64,000 nt of DNA from CAYXSX01 sp964467925. GTDB lineage: Bacteria > Pseudomonadota > Alphaproteobacteria > Micavibrionales > Micavibrionaceae. Positions 61,197-64,000 of the stretch are shown here, one piece after another. The stretch covers positions 62,001 to 126,000 of the forward strand of contig CAYXSX010000001.1 of assembly GCA_964467925.1 (NCBI GenBank), given 5' to 3'. A model generated the notes under the pieces. It was not told the DNA's origin. It saw only the letters and a list, made by a program, of their open reading frames with translations, and ran no database searches. Position numbers and translations under genes: made by a program. How positions within the stretch are numbered: position 1 is the first letter of the stretch; each line of letters starts with the position of its first letter.

Positions 61197-62420
61197 TTAT
61201 TCCTTATATTTGCTTATTGCGAGCGTGCAGTTCGTGCCGCCAAAGCCGAAAGAGTTGGAAAGAATGGTTTCATGGGAAACATTATCGACGCGCTCGCGCG
61301 CGATCGGCATACCGACCGCACCTTCATCAAGCGTTTCGATGTTGATACTGGGCGCGACGAAATTATTTTTCATCATCAAAAGAGAATAAATCGTTTCCTG
61401 CACGCCTGTCGCGCCGAGTGAATGCCCGGTCATGGATTTGGTAGCGCTGATATGGGGAATATCTTTGCCCGCAAAAACTTCGCGAATGGCGTTAAGCTCG
61501 CCGATATCGCCAACGGGTGTAGATGTGCCGTGCGTATTAATGTAAGTCACTGGCGCTTTAACGGTTTCAAGCGCCTTCAGCATAGCGCGCTTACCGCCCT
61601 CACCGCTCGGTGCGACCATGTCGTAACCGTCGGATGTGGCGCCGTAGCCGGTAATCTCGCCGTAAATCTTGGCACCGCGCGCCTTGGCATGTTCGAGTTC
61701 TTCCAGAACGACAACACCGCCACCACCCGCGATAACAAAACCGTCGCGGTTGGCGTCGTAAGCTCTGGCCGCTTTGGTTGGTGTTTCGTTATATTTAGAG
61801 CTCATCGCGCCCATAGCATCGAACAGAACGGAAAGCGTCCAGTCGAGCTCTTCGCCGCCGCCGGCAAACATAACGTCCTGTTTGCCCCATTGGATCATCT
61901 CGGTAGCGTTTCCGATACAGTGCGCGGACGTGGAACAGGCCGAAGAAATCGTGTAATTCACGCCCTTGATTTTGAAATTGGTTGAGGCCGTAGCAGACGT
62001 CGTAGAACACATGGCTTTGGGCACGGCAAACGGGCCGACGCGCTTGGGGCCCTTCTCGCGGGTAATGTCTGCGGCGGCCACTTGCGCGCGCGTGGAAGGC
62101 CCGCCGGAGCCGACAATAATGCCTGTGCGCTCGTTGGAAACGTCGGATTCCTCAAGGCCCGCATCCTTGATCGCCTGTTCCATAGACAGGTGAACATATC
62201 CGGCGGCATCGCCCATAAAACGCCACAGGCGCTTGTCGATAACTTCCGCCAGATCAATGGCGGGTTTGCCGTGTACATGTGAACGAAAGCCCATTTCGGC
62301 ATATTCGGGGGCAAAAGAAATGCCCGATTTCCCGGCCTTCAGCGAGGCCAGAACTTCGTCCTGATCAAGGCCGATGCAAGATATGATACCAATTCCGGTT
62401 ATAACAACGCGGCGTGTCAT
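61197..62420 (-). CDS. fabB: 3-oxoacyl-[acyl-carrier-protein] synthase I FabB
   Basis: Condensing enzyme of 407 residues needed for unsaturated fatty-acid elongation after FabA. The catalytic Cys162 is in SSACSTSAHCIG, and the two histidines are in NTHGTSTPVGD and KSMTGHSLGATG. It lies five bases after fabA and six before fabI. FabF is the close paralogue, but pairing with fabA supports FabB. Confidence 0.96.
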   Translation of the reverse strand: MTRRVVITGIGIISCIGLDQDEVLASLKAGKSGISFAPEYAEMGFRSHVHGKPAIDLAEVIDKRLWRFMGDAAGYVHLSMEQAIKDAGLEESDVSNERTGIIVGSGGPSTRAQVAAADITREKGPKRVGPFAVPKAMCSTTSATASTNFKIKGVNYTISSACSTSAHCIGNATEMIQWGKQDVMFAGGGEELDWTLSVLFDAMGAMSSKYNETPTKAARAYDANRDGFVIAGGGGVVVLEELEHAKARGAKIYGEITGYGATSDGYDMVAPSGEGGKRAMLKALETVKAPVTYINTHGTSTPVGDIGELNAIREVFAGKDIPHISATKSMTGHSLGATGVQETIYSLLMMKNNFVAPSINIETLDEGAVGMPIARERVDNVSHETILSNSFGFGGTNCTLAISKYKE

Positions 62421-62425
62421 TGGAT

Positions 62426-62953
62426 TTAAGCCTTTGCGGTTTGCGTATTATCGAACAACCCGACCTTAAGGCCGGATGCTTCGTAAATCAGTTCGCCGTC
62501 GGCATACATCTTGCCGTCGCCGATACCCAAAACCAGTTTGCGGTTGATGACGCGCTTAAGATTAACGACATATTTCACGATTTTCGTGGTCGGTAATACC
62601 TGTCCGGTCAGCTTAAGCTCGCCAAGGCCCAGCGCGCGACCGGAACCTTTCGCGCCCGTCCAGCCGAGGAAAAAGCCCAGAAGCTGCCACAGCGCGTCTA
62701 GCCCAAGACAGCCGGGCATAACCGGGTCGCCCTTAAAATGGCAACCGAAGAACCAGAGGTCCGGCTTGATTTCGAACTCCGCCTCGATCACACCTTGGCC
62801 GTGCTCGCCGCCTTCCATGGAAACCTTGGTAATCCGATCGAACATCAGCATGGGCGGCAGCGGAAGCTGTGCGTTGCCGGGGCCGAAAAGCTTACCCTCG
62901 CCGCAGGCGATAATATCGTCGTAGGAATATGAAGATTTTTGCTCAAAAGTCAT
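62426..62953 (-). CDS. fabA: 3-hydroxydecanoyl-[acyl-carrier-protein] dehydratase/isomerase FabA
   Basis: Bifunctional enzyme of 175 residues that introduces the cis double bond in the anaerobic route to unsaturated fatty acids. Active-site His72 is in WFFGCHFKGDPVMPG and Asp86 in GLDALWQLLGFFLGW; both match the E. coli His70/Asp84. It is the first gene of the fabA-fabB-fabI operon. In many alphaproteobacteria irr is upstream; here an unidentified gene is. Confidence 0.97.
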   Translation of the reverse strand: MTFEQKSSYSYDDIIACGEGKLFGPGNAQLPLPPMLMFDRITKVSMEGGEHGQGVIEAEFEIKPDLWFFGCHFKGDPVMPGCLGLDALWQLLGFFLGWTGAKGSGRALGLGELKLTGQVLPTTKIVKYVVNLKRVINRKLVLGIGDGKMYADGELIYEASGLKVGLFDNTQTAKA

Positions 62954-63049
62954 CGTTTCAAATCACCGTTTTTGTTATTTCCAGCAATGTTATACGCGGC
63001 CAAGCGGGGGCGGCGCAAGAGAAGATTGATGTAGATTTTAATTGAGAAA

Positions 63050-64000
63050 TTAGTAGGCCCGGATCTGAACATCCATACAGACATATTTATATGTCTCGGT
63101 CATCGCGGCCATCGCCAGCGGCTTGGCGATTGCCGGCTCAAGCTCGGGCAATTCACCGCCCGCGGCTACGGCGACCATACGCCCGGCAGCCTTGGCGCAG
63201 GCAATCGCCTGTACGTAACGCTCGTCTATCGCCATAGCGGCGAAAAAGCTGGTGCAGCACGGCTCTATCCCGCGCACCAGTTCGATCGGCGGGTTGAGCG
63301 GCGTATCATTGGCAGCAAGCCCGAAACGCCAGTCACTGCCCGCCGGAACGCCGAGGCGCACGGCCTCTTGTGTCATCACATGAGCCACGTGATCAAGATT
63401 GTCCGGAATATCGGAACCACGGAAAATAATGCATGTATCGTTGCTTAAGGACAGCGCCAGACGGCGGCCTGCAATCGCGCTCAAGGAAGCAATGCAATCG
63501 CCGAGAGACCAGCCCTCGCGCGCTACTTTTTGCTCAATCACGACGTCGCAAAGCTCCTGCGCCGCGATTTCAAAGCCAAGGCACAGCTTGGTACATTCCA
63601 CGAGCAAGCGGAAACTTTCCTCTCTCGGGATGCCCTGCTCTTCCCAGCGGACTAAAATATTTTGGACAATGACCAGCATCAGGGAATGGAATTCATATTC
63701 GCAGTCCAGCCATTCCTCGAACAGCCCGCGAGCCGCCTTGCGGCCACGTTCGGTTTCGTAATCGATAATATGGGCGGGCGGCAGAGCTTCGGCGGAAATC
63801 GGACCGCGCAGAGGCTTGCAGCCCAACAAAGTTTCAAGACGACCGAAACTGTCAGCCATGGCCTGATCCGGTTCGTCAAACAAAAGATATGTTTCGCACA
63901 AAACGCCCGCGAGGTGCTGAATCACCTTCATTCCGTCGGTGCCGCGCTCGGGATCGTAAGCCAGCTCAATAATGCCGGAATAAAGCCGCGCGCCCATTTC
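63050..64000 (-). CDS. Unidentified protein, 5' end probably outside the window
   Basis: Open for at least 315 codons; an ATG lies at 63997, but it is three bases from the edge and no stop precedes it, so the gene probably begins outside. The sequence is helical in its first 200 residues (EWLDCEYEFHSLMLVIVQNIL) and alpha/beta in the rest (LALSLSNDTCIIFRG; ACAKAAGRMVAVAAGGELP). Several cysteines are present (CCTSFF, LLGCKPL). I recognise no domain. It lies 96 bases upstream of fabA in the same direction. Confidence 0.75.
   Translation of the reverse strand, partial: EMGARLYSGIIELAYDPERGTDGMKVIQHLAGVLCETYLLFDEPDQAMADSFGRLETLLGCKPLRGPISAEALPPAHIIDYETERGRKAARGLFEEWLDCEYEFHSLMLVIVQNILVRWEEQGIPREESFRLLVECTKLCLGFEIAAQELCDVVIEQKVAREGWSLGDCIASLSAIAGRRLALSLSNDTCIIFRGSDIPDNLDHVAHVMTQEAVRLGVPAGSDWRFGLAANDTPLNPPIELVRGIEPCCTSFFAAMAIDERYVQAIACAKAAGRMVAVAAGGELPELEPAIAKPLAMAAMTETYKYVCMDVQIRAY

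Overview
This window reads as a contig or scaffold from a free-living alphaproteobacterium; it holds one 10-N gap, so it may come from a draft or metagenome assembly. Several conserved gene neighbourhoods point to this class: ybgC-tolQ beside ruvCAB; tkt divergent from a DUF4164-like gene, zapA, 6S RNA and 5-formyl-THF cyclo-ligase; pcm-tolC-popZ-valS with a PopZ polar organiser; a 37-60 kb block running miaB-phoH-ybeY-corC-lnt-HTH-metK-trmB-rimP-nusA-infB-rbfA-truB-rpsO-pnp; and fabA-fabB-fabI. An NrsF/ECF sigma pair and a free-standing NDUFS4-like complex I subunit fit the same group. I cannot fix the order or genus from sequence alone.

Layout. 1-8.6 kb: minus-strand tolQ (cut by the edge), ybgC, ruvB, ruvA, ruvC, with a kinase-like gene inserted on the plus strand between ruvA and ruvC; then yebC, a response-regulator pair, a metallophosphoesterase, cyclo-ligase, 6S RNA and zapA. 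8.7-14.8 kb: central carbon genes tkt, gap and class I aldolase, separated by accessory genes. 14.8-17.6 kb: small hypotheticals, epmA and rpmE. 17.6-23.3 kb: valS, popZ, tolC, pcm. 23.3-30.4 kb: four tRNAs (Cys, Asn, Arg, Pro), sulfurtransferase, a KamA-like radical SAM enzyme, the sigma/anti-sigma pair, and the assembly gap. 30.4-40.5 kb: an MsbA-type exporter, a HAD phosphatase, a 1281-residue membrane-anchored coiled-coil protein, a sodium:alanine symporter and a 2-hydroxyacid dehydrogenase. 40.5-58.5 kb: the long RNA-modification/translation block. 58.5-64 kb: a glycerophosphodiesterase, a 1-kb repeat-rich gene-poor stretch, then fabI-fabB-fabA and an unidentified truncated gene.

The most unusual property is a dispersed set of short palindromic elements, about 70-135 bp, whose ends are GTCAT(T/C)... 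and ...(G/A)ATGAC. At least nine are present. Two are inserted in frame inside essential RNA-modification genes (truB and trmB) and add about 25 codons to each protein. Others abut start codons (trmB; a different palindrome abuts the glycerophosphodiesterase). This resembles the protein-invading palindromic elements known from Rickettsia, but the sequences are different as far as I can tell.

Functionally the window is mostly housekeeping: Holliday-junction processing, cell division, glycolysis/pentose phosphate flux, tRNA and rRNA maturation, translation initiation, envelope lipid and lipoprotein synthesis, and unsaturated fatty-acid synthesis. The novel material is in the repeats, the kinase-like insertion in the ruv locus, the TipN-like giant coiled-coil protein, and several small unannotated genes.
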